The notes: a model not told the origin generated them from the letters alone. 64,000 nucleotides of DNA from Blastocatellia bacterium (GCA_016713405.1 JADJPF010000001.1:496001-560000), one strand, 5' to 3'. Shown: positions 50,450 to 61,750, counted from the stretch's first letter. Made by a program: numbers and translations.

Positions 50450-53400
50450 TTATGCATGAACATGATCAAAAACTATTGCTCGTTTGCCATCAGGTAGCTT
50501 TTTAGTAAAAGACTCTAGTTGTGCTAATTGCTGACGTGCTTGGAGTTGAAAAGAACGTAAGTCCATAGTTTGACTAATTGAATGTTCTACTAGACTAAGC
50601 TCTTTTACTATAGTTCTACACATAGTGGATTGTTCGCAATAAGAAGCACCATCAGGGCCAATAATTTCTTGTTCTGGATAAATATTTTTGTAATACCAAG
50701 AGAGCAAAGCGTAGTATTGTAATAAATGTTGATTACTTTGTTTAACCCATTCTCGGCGACTTCTTGCCTGATAAACTAATTGTTCTCTTACTCTTTGGTC
50801 ACGCTGCAATTCAAGTAAAGCCTTGGTTTCTACTCCAAGCATTCGCCGTTGTTCATTTAATCCAATCATTTCTGTATATTGATAAACAATCCGTTTACCA
50901 TCAGTGACTGCTTGAATACAATCCAGCATTACACCTACTAGAAAACACTCATGAGCTTCTTCTAAAGTTTTACGACCTTGATCATCTAGCACCACGATAT
51001 CATTAAATTTTGTTTCGTAACGGTTAATATGAAGTTCTTCCACTAGATGAAGGTTTTGATAATGGAGTTTCATATTTAGAATTTCATCAGCAAAATTTAT
51101 TGGAATGCCACCTGTTTCATTATAAAAAACAATTTCTGCTGTTTCAGGAAGTGAAAAAATAGAAGGGCTAGGATCGCCTGGCAAAGGAATTTTATTTATT
51201 AAGAGTCGCTTTAGCTCTTGTAAATTTGTAGCATCGGCACGTTGAGGAAGCCCAATTAATAAGCGGTTGCGCTCATTGGTTAAGCGAAAACTTCTTTGTT
51301 GTCCACCTCCATGAAGCCAAAACTTAGCATTATCATAAACTAGGCGAAGTTGTGCTTCTCGGTCTTCAGTACGCTTAAATTTATCCCATAAAGCTTCTAC
51401 TACATTAAAATCACGTCCTAAATCAGTAAAAACACTGCCAGTAAGATTAACTATTTGTTCTTCAACGCTGGCTAAACCTTCGGCTGAGACTTTACGCGGC
51501 AAATCCATTACAGTAGCACCAAGTTTTTGTAAAACCTGGTCGCCAACATCAGACACTTTTTTACTTGCGCTGTCTGGACTGCCTAAATATTTAGGATAGA
51601 ATTTTTGTTCTATATCTTCTCGGCTATAAAGTAGCAGGGAAAGTTCTTGGCTTGGGACATCTGAAAAATAGTCGTATTTGGCAAGCAAGCCTTTTTTTAG
51701 ATTAAGTAAATCGCTACCTAAAGTGTAGATTCTACCAATTAAGCCTTCAGTATTTACTTGACCGCTATCTAGTTTATTAATTGCTCCAATGTGTTTAACT
51801 AGCTCATCAACAACATTTGCAGCAGCTAAACGGACGCGACGATGAAGAATATTTTTTAAGTGTTCTTGGACGAGTTTTTCAAAACGAGTAATGTCATAGC
51901 GAATAATAATGGATTTGCGCCCATCCCAATTGCTACGACGTTCATGAGTTGCAATTTCAGCTAGCAGAGAATTAATTGCACGAGTAGAACGCTCAATTCG
52001 TCGGGCTAGCTCTTCGCTATCTGCTAGAAATTGGGCGCGGTAATTATGGGCCTTGTCAGTAAGAACAAAAGAAACTTGATTTAGCACATCAATAGCATAA
52101 CCTACGCTTTGATGCTGCTGGTTAATTACTTTAGCTATTTCTCGCTCAACAGCTTGGCGGCCTTGTTCAATTAATTGCTGTTTATTGAAGTGAATAATAC
52201 GGGCATAATCTCCCCATTGTTGTGGGTCTGGGCTTTTATTTTCAGCTTCTAACTTAACTAATTCGGCTTCTAGGGCTGCGCTAAAGAATTGTTTTAGACT
52301 TTGGCGTTTTTGTTCTGGAACGCCGTCTTGAGCTTGTCGGGCGGTTTCACTAGCCCAACGAGAAATTACAGAATCTAAAGAACGACTTTGATTAGAACCA
52401 TCATCAACTAGCGGACGAAGAAAATCATGGCGTTGTTCAGATGTTCCTTGTCTAGTTGCAGTGCCTTCATAAAGATTTGCTTGGGGCAAAAATTTATCTA
52501 AAACATATTGAGTAATAGTACCAGCGTTATAACCAGTCCCAGAAATATTTCCCCATTGATCAACAACTTCTGCCGCTAATTTATAAGCACAAGCTAATTT
52601 AATTCTATCTAGCGGGACAGTTACAGAAGCTAAACCAAGGGATGAATAACGACAAATAAACTTTTGGTCAATGATCGTCCGACCATGTTCGTCTAAGTGC
52701 TTAAAAGCAAATTCATCAACTAAAAATTGGTCTAGGTTAACTCTTACACCTCGTTTATAACCAGCAAACTCACCTTGGGAAAAATCTTTGAAAATATTGT
52801 CAGCTAACATGTTGAAAATCAGCGTTTTAGAGTTTGCATCTACAGTTTTGCCGGCTGTATTCATATTATCAATTAAGTAACAATAATTAAATGCAGGTGG
52901 AGCAATATTTCTTTGCATCCTATCGGGCCATTCAACATTAAAATGGTTTTCAAAGCTATAATGCTATAGCTCTTTTAATGCAGCATAACTATTAGCAAAA
53001 ACTCTTGGAACTTCTGTTCCAAAAAGTTTTGGTAGCACTAAAAAACCAACACTAGTAACAGGTTGACCAGCAAAAATATCTTTGACCAGAAAAGCTACAT
53101 CTAAAAACATTCCGCTCCCCGTACCACCTGCAACCGAAGAAACCAGGTAAACATTAAAGCGGTTTGAGCCTTCAACTTCCATTCCATGCCGGTCTAGCAT
53201 TAGCTTCATATTTTCAACATTGCGAATGCGTTCACCTGCTTTTTGAATAGCTTGGCGGATGGTGTGATAATGCTCAAAAAAACCTAACCGGCTATAAGCG
53301 CGAATTTGACCTGCTCCCTCGGTCATTGTTCCTAGCTTGTTTAAGCCTTCGTAAAACCAGCTTTTAATATGAGGATATTGGTTTAAGTCATTGGTAATGC

Positions 53401-53689
53401 GGGCTGTATCAGGAATAATAGCCATTACTTTTTCTGCTTGGGTAAATTTTACCTGGTCAGAAAATAGCCGCGCTCCTACATCTTTTTCTGTTAGGTCTGT
53501 ATCAATCCACAGGTAATTTATAATAGGGAAGTTTTCTAGCAATCCATATTTTTCAAAAAAACGTTTGCGAATACGTAGTAGTACATCGCCGCCCGTACCA
53601 CCAACACCAATAATTAAAGTAGGAGTAACTTTAACTTGGGTTAATTTATCAGCCGTTCTTTTACCTTGGATAAGAATCTGATCACTCAA
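50450..53689 (-). CDS. Bacterial tubulin-like protein (Tubulin_2), one in-frame stop
   Basis: About 1,079 residues if read through the TAG at 52964-52966. The N-terminal part has the nucleotide-binding signatures of the Tubulin_2 family (FtsZ/tubulin superfamily): GVGGTGGDVLLR 28-39, IDTDLTEKD, EGAGQIRAYSR and SVAGGTGSG 185-193. The remaining 820 residues are long, charged and mostly helical, with no known domain seen. The stop lies in a stretch AALKEL-stop-HYSFE, where Tubulin_2 relatives have an acidic residue; one base change from GAG would explain it. A new start at ATG 52918 is possible but lacks a good ribosome site. Tubulin_2 proteins are thought to form filaments or large assemblies; the role here is unknown. 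Confidence 0.85.
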
Positions 53690-53724
53690 AACTTTTTCCT
53701 CTTATGATAAAAATATTGAAAATC

Positions 53725-54160
53725 TTAAGCTTCACCACGTGCTAGTTTAAGAGCATTACCTGGTTTTAACATCAAAGTACAGCGTGAGACACATACTAGC
53801 CGGTTTTTTTGATCTCGAAGTTCTACTTGCCAGACCATTAATTTAGCACCAATATGTACAGGAGTTGCTATGGCTGTAATTGTCCCACGAGAAATAGAGC
53901 GTAAATGATTAGCATTTATTTCTACACCAACAGGTATATTTTGGCTTAAATCTGTATTGGCAGCAGCACCAATGGAAGCGGCAGACTCAGCCAAAACAAC
54001 AGAAACACCTCCATCGCAAAATTCTAGTAAATTGGTGAACATGTTCTGTAACAGCCATAGAAATCACCACGCGTTTTGGATCTATTTCTTCAACCTTAAT
54101 TCCTAATGTGTCATGTACAGTTTTAACTGAGTGTGATTCTAGTAGTTCTAATAATTGCAT
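53725..54160 (-). CDS. PaaI-type hotdog thioesterase (frameshift)
   Basis: About 145 residues from ATG 54160 (GAGG site). The hotdog fold is recognised by the N-terminal helix and strand (LGIKVEEIDPKRVVISM), the GGVSVVLAESAASIGA helix and the C-terminal strand pair. A frame break lies near 54015-54030, where the expected His/Gly-Gly segment is distorted, so the catalytic Asp/His positions cannot be checked. The family hydrolyses acyl-CoA thioesters. It lies between the M61 peptidase and the tubulin-like gene on the same strand. Confidence 0.75.
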
Positions 54161-54202
54161 GTTTAGTTTTGCCTCTTTAATTTATTTGAAAATTTATATT
54201 TT

Positions 54203-56023
54203 TTAATTACCTGCCTGGTTTGCTGTTTTGCTAGTGGGAGGTAGCCAAGCAGTTCTAAGCTTTAATTGTTCTGTTGAGGGTTCTTGCATTTCTGTAATTT
54301 GAAAGCTTGTTTGTTCTTGAGAGCCAACCTTAAGATTAAGGCTTTTTTCCTTGCCTTCTCGTTTAATTCTTACTTTTACTTCTTGGTCAATTTTTCCTGC
54401 TAAATATTGGAATACTTCTCTAAGTCGGCGTTGTGGCTCTACTTCATCAATTAATAACAAAATATCACCTTTTAATAATCCTGCTGTTGCTGCTGGAGTG
54501 TTAGGAATTACATCTGTAATTTGAATTTCTCCTGTATTGGTTATAGCAGTATTTACACCTAAAACAGGAAATTTTATAGTGTTTTGCTCTAGGCTAAGAC
54601 CTGCATATTTATAAAATTTTTCATAATGGATTGTTTCAATACCAAAGACATATTTTTGAAAGAAATCTTGATAGTTATTGCTAGTGATATTGCTGATAAC
54701 TTGGATTAAATCATTGGTAGAAAAACCTTTATTTTTCTTGTAGAAATCTTGGTAAAGTGTGCGCATCACATCATCTAAGCTAGCTTTTCCTTTTGTATCA
54801 TGACGGATGGATAAATCTAACAAAGCTGCTAAATTAGCTCCTGTTGTATAGTAGGAAATTTCAAAAGCTAGTCTTGTATCATAACCTAGCCAGGTTGATA
54901 CAGAAGATTCAGCAGGTGATATATATTTATGGGCTTCATTATTTTCTATATTTGTTGCTAGATTAGCTAAAATACCTAAAAAAGTTTTTTGATCATAAAT
55001 ACCAGCACGATACAGGGCCAATGGGCCATAGTAGCTAGTAAAACCTTCAGATACCCATAAAAGGGGAGTTTCATTTTCCTTAGAATAATCATAAGGCCAC
55101 ATTTCTACTGGACGAATTTTTTTTACATTCCAAACATGAAAAAATTCGTGTGAAGCTGTACCAATTAAATTTTCTGGTGTAGTTAACGAACCAGCAGCAG
55201 CAAAGGCAACATAAGAATTAGAATGCTCTAAAGCTCCACCTGCATTAGATTCTGGACGTTGAAAAAAGTAAAAATGAATATATTTTTCATAAGGTAAATC
55301 ACCAAAAATGTCTTTTTGTGCTAATACCATTTTACTTAGCATTTGGACATACTTTTCTGTTTTTTCCTTAGAAAATGTTCCTGCTGGAGTTGCTACAAAA
55401 TAATGAGGTTTTCCTGCTACTTGAAAACGGGTTAAATCAAATTTTCCAAACTGTGTAGGAGAATCTACTAAAGTGTCATAGTCTGAAGCAGTAAACACTT
55501 TTGGGTTAGAAGTTTCTTTTAGTGCTGAAATAATATTCCATCCATCAGGAATATCAAAATGCACTGTTGCAGGCGTGTTTCTTTGCTTACCAACTTGTAA
55601 AAATAGTTGAATACCAGTAAAAAAAGCAAAATCTGATGAGATTTTTGCTTGATTAAGTGCTAAAACTGTAGCCTGATAATCAAAATCTATTTTTATAGAG
55701 TTAATTTTACTGGTGTTTACTACCCAAGTTTGTTTAAGTGTTCTTTGGTAAGAAACTACTTCGCCTTTGTCATTAGTTACACGAAAGCGTAAAATATTTT
55801 TGCCATAATTTTCTATTGTGTACCAACCAGGAGTCCAAACAGGTAGAGAAATCTCTAATTTATCTTGAGAGATATTTTTTACTTCTGTGCTGATATGAAA
55901 AAGTTGATTTTCAATACTAGCTAGTTTAACGGTGTAATTTATATCTAATTGTTTGCTTTGAGCATTTGCTAGATTAGGAAAAAAGAAAAATAAACAAAAA
56001 ACTAAATAAATAAGTGATTTCAT
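54203..56023 (-). CDS. Secreted M61-family metallopeptidase with PDZ domain
   Basis: 606 residues from ATG 56023 (GGAAG site; the TTG five codons upstream is less likely). A signal peptide (about 1-21) is followed by the M61 domain: zinc motif HEFFH 292-296 in TASHEFFHVWNVKKIRP and the third ligand in WVSEGFTSYYG. The C-terminal region (about 490-590) is a PDZ domain with ITDVIPNTPAATAGLLKGD. M61 enzymes are glycyl aminopeptidases. It would act in the periplasm. It is the first gene in the minus-strand row that contains the tubulin-like gene. Confidence 0.9.
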   Translation of the reverse strand: MKSLIYLVFCLFFFFPNLANAQSKQLDINYTVKLASIENQLFHISTEVKNISQDKLEISLPVWTPGWYTIENYGKNILRFRVTNDKGEVVSYQRTLKQTWVVNTSKINSIKIDFDYQATVLALNQAKISSDFAFFTGIQLFLQVGKQRNTPATVHFDIPDGWNIISALKETSNPKVFTASDYDTLVDSPTQFGKFDLTRFQVAGKPHYFVATPAGTFSKEKTEKYVQMLSKMVLAQKDIFGDLPYEKYIHFYFFQRPESNAGGALEHSNSYVAFAAAGSLTTPENLIGTASHEFFHVWNVKKIRPVEMWPYDYSKENETPLLWVSEGFTSYYGPLALYRAGIYDQKTFLGILANLATNIENNEAHKYISPAESSVSTWLGYDTRLAFEISYYTTGANLAALLDLSIRHDTKGKASLDDVMRTLYQDFYKKNKGFSTNDLIQVISNITSNNYQDFFQKYVFGIETIHYEKFYKYAGLSLEQNTIKFPVLGVNTAITNTGEIQITDVIPNTPAATAGLLKGDILLLIDEVEPQRRLREVFQYLAGKIDQEVKVRIKREGKEKSLNLKVGSQEQTSFQITEMQEPSTEQLKLRTAWLPPTSKTANQAGN

Positions 56024-56323
56024 AAATCTATCTTCCAATTAAGTTTGTAAAAATTAAAGAAATATATTTATTAGGTATTTGACAGAGAATAGAAATTATA
56101 ACTTAAAAGCTTGTCTTAGCTAGCATATTTAATATATAGTTAAGCGGATTTATTATTTACTATTTTTCTACTTTGCTTACATATTACTTACAATAAAAAT
56201 TTATCAAATAAAACATCAATTAGTTAATCTGTTATAAAATCGACAAAAAACTTTTAACTATTCAAAGTCCTTATTAAGAACTAGAGATTATAATAATGCC
56301 CCTTGTAGTAGAATAAATTAATT

Positions 56324-57571
56324 ATGGCTACACTAGAAAATAAATCTGTCATAGATGAGCAATTTTTTGATAGTTTAATAGGTAAAGAGTTAAATAATAC
56401 TTATAAACTAGAGAAAAAAATTGGTGTTGGTGGTATGGGATCGGTTTTTCGTGCTACTGATATTCATTCAGGTGAAGAAGTTGCTATAAAAATAATTTCC
56501 CCTAATTTATCCCGTGACTCTGTATTTGTTAAACGCTTTCAAAGAGAAGCACAAATTTGCTGGATGCTATCACACCCAAATATTGTTAAAGTTCATGAAT
56601 TTGGAGAAACTCCAGAAAAGTTTTTATTTATGGTTATGGAGTTTGTTGATGGTGAACCTTTAGACGATTATTTAGAAGGGAAGTTACCTCTAAAACCAAA
56701 ACACTGCTTAAAAATTGCTAAACCCTTAGCAGGAGCTTTGGAATTAGCACATATACATAGTATTTTACATAGAGACTTAAAACCTTCTAATGTATTAGTA
56801 AAAGAAAAAGGCGATGAGATTATAGTTAAATTAGTAGATTTTGGAATTGTTAAAATGTTGGAATCAGATGGTTTAACAGATTCAAGTAGTTTAACTTTAG
56901 TTGGTGAAGTATTTGGTACACCCCATTATATGTCTCCAGAACAATTGATGGAAGATCCTATTGGCCCAATGTCTGATATTTATGCTTTGGGAACTATGGT
57001 TTATGAAATGCTTGCAGGGAATTTGCCTATTAATAGTACTAATGTAAATGATATTTTGACCTCAAAGATAAAAAATACGCCTATAGAGCTTTCTAGAAAA
57101 TATTCTTTTATTCCTGAAGCTTTTGATCCAGTTATAAAAAAGGCTATAGCTTATAATCCAAAAGAACGTTATCAAAGCGCAGACGAATTTATTAGAGCTT
57201 TTGAAGAAGTAGTTAATAAATATCCTGATGGACAAATCGAACCTGTTGTTAAAAAAACAAATAGTGAATTTGTTGCTTTTCCTGAACTAACTACAGAAAT
57301 GTTTGCTCCTGAAACAGAAAAGAAAGAAGTTGTAGAATCTAATGCTGAAGTTACAAATAGAAATTTAACAAATGCAACTATTGATAAAGTTGATAATAAA
57401 GTTGATAAAGTCCAACCTCTAATACAACAAACCCCGCAAGTGTTAGAAGTAAAACCAAACGTTATTGTACAGGGAAAAAATACCAACCTAGAAAAAATAC
57501 TAATTAAAGCTACAATAGTGTTATTATTAGCTATAATAACTTTAATTATTATTTATTTTAGATCAATTTAA
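56324..57571 (+). CDS. Tail-anchored Ser/Thr protein kinase
   Basis: 415 residues. Kinase domain at about 28-295: GVGGMG 34-39, K56, HRDLKPSN, DFGIVK and SPEQLM. A low-complexity Glu/Asn/Val linker follows (about 300-390), and a single C-terminal span at about 392-412 is followed by a short basic tail. So the kinase faces the cytoplasm as a tail-anchored membrane protein without sensor domain. It converges with the large histidine kinase, four bases apart. Confidence 0.88.
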   Translation: MATLENKSVIDEQFFDSLIGKELNNTYKLEKKIGVGGMGSVFRATDIHSGEEVAIKIISPNLSRDSVFVKRFQREAQICWMLSHPNIVKVHEFGETPEKFLFMVMEFVDGEPLDDYLEGKLPLKPKHCLKIAKPLAGALELAHIHSILHRDLKPSNVLVKEKGDEIIVKLVDFGIVKMLESDGLTDSSSLTLVGEVFGTPHYMSPEQLMEDPIGPMSDIYALGTMVYEMLAGNLPINSTNVNDILTSKIKNTPIELSRKYSFIPEAFDPVIKKAIAYNPKERYQSADEFIRAFEEVVNKYPDGQIEPVVKKTNSEFVAFPELTTEMFAPETEKKEVVESNAEVTNRNLTNATIDKVDNKVDKVQPLIQQTPQVLEVKPNVIVQGKNTNLEKILIKATIVLLLAIITLIIIYFRSI

Positions 57572-57574
57572 CTA

Positions 57575-60500
57575 TTAATTTTGTTTTCTTAGAGTGAAAA
57601 GCGTTCCTTTTGGTAAGTTAGTTTGCCATGAAATTTCTGCTTCAATTAAGCTAGCTCTCGAAGAAATATTACTTAATCCACGACCAGTTTTTGTTCCTAC
57701 CTTAAAACCACAACCATCATCAGTTAAAGTAACAATAAATAAATTAGCTTTAGTAATATCAATAGTTAAAGAAACGTTTGTTGCCTGTGCATGACGACAA
57801 ATATTGCTAATAGCTTCTTGTATAATGCGATATATTTGGATTTGAGTTGCTGAGTCAAAAGTTAATTTATCTTCTAAATCATCACTGCAATTGAATTGAT
57901 ATTCAAATTTTTTATCTTTTGGTAGATGCGCTACAGCTTCGGTTAATGACCATTCTAGGGCTGCGGTTAAACCTACATTAGTTAATACTGATGGGCTAAG
58001 GTCTTCACAAATCCTACGAATTTCTGTTGAAATAGACTCTATTTCAACACGAAAAATACTTGAATAAGAGCGGTTTTTATCAATACTTTCTTTTGGTAAT
58101 TGGTCGGTCATCATTAAAAGTTGGCGCAAGTCTGATAAGGTTTGATCATGAAGGTCGCGGGCAATACGTTGACGTTCGTTTTCTGTCTCGCTTGCAAGTT
58201 GGAGACGAGTTTTTGCAAGCTGTTGATTAGCATTAGCTAAAGCTTTGTTGGTACTAAAAAGCTTAACATTTTGGTGATAGCCCCACCAAAGCGCGAGTAA
58301 AGCTAAAATAAGTAAAATAGAAAGTGAAAGTGTTGTCCAGGGGAATGGCGACTGGGCAACAGTAAAATATAAAGTGACAGGTTTTGAGTCTATTAAAGTG
58401 TTGCTATAGGCGCGAATTTCTATTTTATAAGTACCATGCGAGAGATTTTCTGTTAAAAACTGTGAGTCTTTACTTAATCTTTGTTTAAGAAGCTTTTCTT
58501 TACTATCAAAAAGTAAAAATAAATATTGAAATTGTTCTGAAAAAGTACGACTACTAATAGCTGCAACATCTATAACCAAACTATTTTGCGGATAATCTAA
58601 GTTTAAGCCCCTAGAAATGCTATCTAAAGGGTAAATTTGGCTGCCTAAAATTCTAGTTAAACGAAGTATAGGAGGAGTTTTTCCTGGTTTATATTCTGCC
58701 ACTCCTCGATTAGTACCTATCCAAAGTGCTTCTTCATCATTGTTAAGCTCTGAAAAAACGCTAAATACACTATCAGAAGGAATGCCATGTTCATTGCCAA
58801 AACGACTATAAGTAATTCCATTCCAATTAGTATTAGTAATCTTAAATAATCCTTTTCCTCGTGTAGCACACCACAAAGAATTATTTTGACTAATATATAA
58901 TGCCCAAACTTCAATATCTTTAATAATTAGATTTAGTTGATTGTTTTTATATTGGTAAAGTCCATTATCTGTACCAATCCAAAGTTGATTATCTTCTGAT
59001 AAAATAGCTCGAATTGGATTAGTAGCTAGATTTAATTTGACAGATGTTAGTGCCTGACCATCAAAAAAGAACAAACCAGCATTAGTTGTACCAATCCAAA
59101 GTCTATCTTGATCAGCAGATAAGGAGATAACTTCTTTTTCTTTAGACATTTGCTTGTCTAAAGGCCAAATCAGCTTACGTTGATTATTTTCTAAAACTTC
59201 TAAACCTTTCTCAAAATTAGCTAAATAAATTTTATTCTTAAATTGACAAATAGCTCTAATTCTTTCATTAGCAACATTTGTGTCATTTATATCTACAAAA
59301 TTTTCGCTTAGTTGAGCAAATTCTTTATATTTTCCTTCTTTGTCTAAACTACTAGTAAATAAGCCATTAGAAGTACCAATAAATAAATTATTTTCCCATT
59401 CATAAACCGAATGAATAGCCCGATTTCCTAACGCTAGAATTTGCTGCCAACCTATATTTTTAATTTCTCTAGTAAATAAACCAGCGTTTGAGCCTGACCA
59501 AAGTTGACCATTTGCAGTTTTGTAAAAGATGCGAATAAAATTATTTTGTGCTTGATCAGTTATTTTTTCTCCATGTGGGCTATTAGGATCATAGCGACAA
59601 ACTCCGCGATCTGTGCCAAACCACATAACTTTTTCACGATCAATAAAAACACTATAAACTTGATTTGATTGCAGTCCACCACCGCTATTTTCAAAAGAAA
59701 ATCTTTCTACTTCTCGACCATCTCTAAAATGAAATACTCCTTTTTGGTTTGTACCAACCCAAATATCTTCGTCAGATGAAATACTAATATCGCTAACTGT
59801 TCCGGTTGTTGCAGTAAGTTTTTGGGCTATGGATAAATTGCTAGTTTCTAATAGTCCGCTATCTTCTTTGCCTGTTTGAGTAGCAAGTAAAATACCATTT
59901 TTATTTTTAGCAATTTTCTCTATAAAAAAGCTACGAGGCCGTAAAGGTATTTCTTTTATATCTCTACCAACAATTTTTAATAATCCTCGGCCACGAGTGG
60001 AAATTATTAAGGAATTATCCAAAAAAATCGCACTAGTTATTGGTAATGGACTATCTTTAGCAATTTCAAGTAATGGATTATCCTTGGGCCCAATGGTTTT
60101 AACCTCTGTTTTAGCTCCATTTAAGCTACAAATAAAAATAACACCTTCTAAACTAGTTAAAATTACTTGGTCAGGCTTTGGATTTATAATAGAAGTTATA
60201 GAGTAATTAGCTGTAGGTAAAATAGGTTGAAATTCATTATTAATTAGGCGTACTGCACCTAAATCTGTTCCTATCCATAACTCACCATTTGTAGTTAGAG
60301 TTAGGACAGAAACTTTTTCACTAGGAAGACTGCTATTTACTATTTTTTCTGTACGGCGGCCATCATATCTAGCTAAACCGCTATCTGTTCCAAACCATAA
60401 GATTCCATCTAAATCTTGAGCAATTGCACGAACATGATTAGAAGGCAATCCATGAAAAAGCGTTATTGCACCCCATTTATGTAAATTAAGTGCGGAAGGA

Positions 60501-60637
60501 GACAAGACCGGTAATTTTTCTTCTTCCTGTCCATAAGTATAAAGTTTTGTAGTGGTTAGAAAGATAAATAGTAAAAAAAATAGAAATATTACTTGCTGCA
60601 ATTTTTTTACTAAACTAGATAAACTGCTAAAAGTCAT
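57575..60637 (-). CDS. Two-component propeller histidine kinase
   Basis: 1,020 residues from ATG 60637 (GTG 60688 would overlap the response regulator). A signal or first span (about 12-35) is followed by about 12-14 Reg_prop beta-propeller repeats (each with LWIGTDxGL), a Y_Y_Y-type domain, a second span at about 775-795, a HisKA_3 dimerisation domain with phospho-accepting His in RQRIARDLHDQ, and a HATPase_c with an N-box-like segment and DDGCGF. Reg_prop sensors detect sugars or polysaccharides in Bacteroidota, which suggests a polymer signal here. The response regulator lies ten bases upstream on the same strand. Confidence 0.92.
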   Translation of the reverse strand: MTFSSLSSLVKKLQQVIFLFFLLFIFLTTTKLYTYGQEEEKLPVLSPSALNLHKWGAITLFHGLPSNHVRAIAQDLDGILWFGTDSGLARYDGRRTEKIVNSSLPSEKVSVLTLTTNGELWIGTDLGAVRLINNEFQPILPTANYSITSIINPKPDQVILTSLEGVIFICSLNGAKTEVKTIGPKDNPLLEIAKDSPLPITSAIFLDNSLIISTRGRGLLKIVGRDIKEIPLRPRSFFIEKIAKNKNGILLATQTGKEDSGLLETSNLSIAQKLTATTGTVSDISISSDEDIWVGTNQKGVFHFRDGREVERFSFENSGGGLQSNQVYSVFIDREKVMWFGTDRGVCRYDPNSPHGEKITDQAQNNFIRIFYKTANGQLWSGSNAGLFTREIKNIGWQQILALGNRAIHSVYEWENNLFIGTSNGLFTSSLDKEGKYKEFAQLSENFVDINDTNVANERIRAICQFKNKIYLANFEKGLEVLENNQRKLIWPLDKQMSKEKEVISLSADQDRLWIGTTNAGLFFFDGQALTSVKLNLATNPIRAILSEDNQLWIGTDNGLYQYKNNQLNLIIKDIEVWALYISQNNSLWCATRGKGLFKITNTNWNGITYSRFGNEHGIPSDSVFSVFSELNNDEEALWIGTNRGVAEYKPGKTPPILRLTRILGSQIYPLDSISRGLNLDYPQNSLVIDVAAISSRTFSEQFQYLFLLFDSKEKLLKQRLSKDSQFLTENLSHGTYKIEIRAYSNTLIDSKPVTLYFTVAQSPFPWTTLSLSILLILALLALWWGYHQNVKLFSTNKALANANQQLAKTRLQLASETENERQRIARDLHDQTLSDLRQLLMMTDQLPKESIDKNRSYSSIFRVEIESISTEIRRICEDLSPSVLTNVGLTAALEWSLTEAVAHLPKDKKFEYQFNCSDDLEDKLTFDSATQIQIYRIIQEAISNICRHAQATNVSLTIDITKANLFIVTLTDDGCGFKVGTKTGRGLSNISSRASLIEAEISWQTNLPKGTLFTLRKQN

Positions 60638-60647
60638 AGCAAAAATT

Positions 60648-61406
60648 TTAACTACGTTTTTGTTCTTCTGAAAAACGCTTGCGGTCACGATCTAACCAAG
60701 CGTCCAAATCTTTAGAGGCTTTTTCTAACTCATCACTATTAATTAACCCTCGTCTTAATGCTTCAAAAAAAGCACGAGTACGCATATTATAAACTAATTT
60801 ATCATAGGCTTCATTTGGTGTACCTTCAGAAATTGTTACAAATAGCTTTTCATAAAGCGTTGCCAAACGACTTTCTACACCTCTTTGTGATAAGCTACAC
60901 TTACGAGCAATTGCCCAATTAGATAATCCTAGGGCTAAATAATAAAGTGCTTCTGCTTCAAATTCAGTCAACAAAGGCTGCTTAAAAGAGTCCTTAAATG
61001 CAGGATCAATCATATCTGCACCATCTTCTAAAACAGCAGCGATAAAACGTAAAAACCGGGAGTCAGGATTATTTTTATGGATAAATCCATAAGCTGGTGG
61101 AGGTTCGACGGCTTTAACTATTTTGCGAATTTCATTGATATAAATTTCATGTGGGAATTGTGTCCAGAAAATAATTCTAGCTGCTGGGAAACTACGCCAA
61201 ATCGAGCGTGCTGCTTTTACCCCAGAAAGCCCTGGCATTTGAATATCTAAAATACATAAGTTAGGTCTATGTTTTAAGGTTAAAGTAACTGTAGTTTCTC
61301 CGTCCGCAGCCTCAAAAATTGGGCCGTTACTGGAAAATTCTCTTTCTAGTAGTTCTCTAAGATAATGTCTTTGTGCAACATTATCTTCTGCAATTAAAAT
61401 TGACAT
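60648..61406 (-). CDS. NarL/FixJ-type response regulator
   Basis: 252 residues. The receiver (1-125) has the acidic pair E7 D8, phospho-acceptor D54 in LDIQMPG, and a Thr/Lys region at the end (GFIHKNN). The C-terminal part (about 150-215) has a LuxR-type helix-turn-helix: LTEFEAEALYYLALGLSNWAIARKCSLSQRGVESRLATLYEKL. The tail of 40 charged residues is unusual for the family. It is the partner of the propeller kinase downstream, which it precedes by ten bases. Confidence 0.92.
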   Translation of the reverse strand: MSILIAEDNVAQRHYLRELLEREFSSNGPIFEAADGETTVTLTLKHRPNLCILDIQMPGLSGVKAARSIWRSFPAARIIFWTQFPHEIYINEIRKIVKAVEPPPAYGFIHKNNPDSRFLRFIAAVLEDGADMIDPAFKDSFKQPLLTEFEAEALYYLALGLSNWAIARKCSLSQRGVESRLATLYEKLFVTISEGTPNEAYDKLVYNMRTRAFFEALRRGLINSDELEKASKDLDAWLDRDRKRFSEEQKRS

Positions 61407-61750
61407 GTTTTTTAAGATTAAGGTTAAATGTTGAGTGTTTCAAATAAAGTAGCATAAAAATTAGTATCTGACATCTACTTTAAAGAATAGATCTAACTCT
61501 AAAATAGTTGAAGTAATTTCTAAGCAATTGTTATTCAAGTAATTAAAATTTATACTATTTTTGGCTTACCTTTAATCCCAGTTTTGCATTGCTTTTTTTT
61601 TATAAAAAGTGATACCCTTTAATACCACTAATAACCCTAAGTGCTTAAAGGTTAAAATATAGCAGAATTTTTACTATTATATTTAGCCTAAGTAAATAAG
61701 CTAAAAATAAGCCAACTTATTTTTTATAACTTTTAGTAATATTTCTAGTT
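61407..61750. other. Intergenic region between response regulator and ftsK
   Basis: 344 AT-rich bases with no convincing open frame. A T9 run lies at about 61594-61602. A short inverted repeat pairs 61694-61700 with 61716-61722, just before ftsK. I could not pick a reliable promoter for either divergent gene. No RNA gene was recognised. Confidence 0.6.

Noticed and set aside
17576..52966. TAG read as a sense codon (recoding)
   Set aside because: TAG also ends genes normally in this window, for example the kinase ending at 1495 and the PEGA gene at 39147. The two in-frame cases are better explained by point changes or errors.
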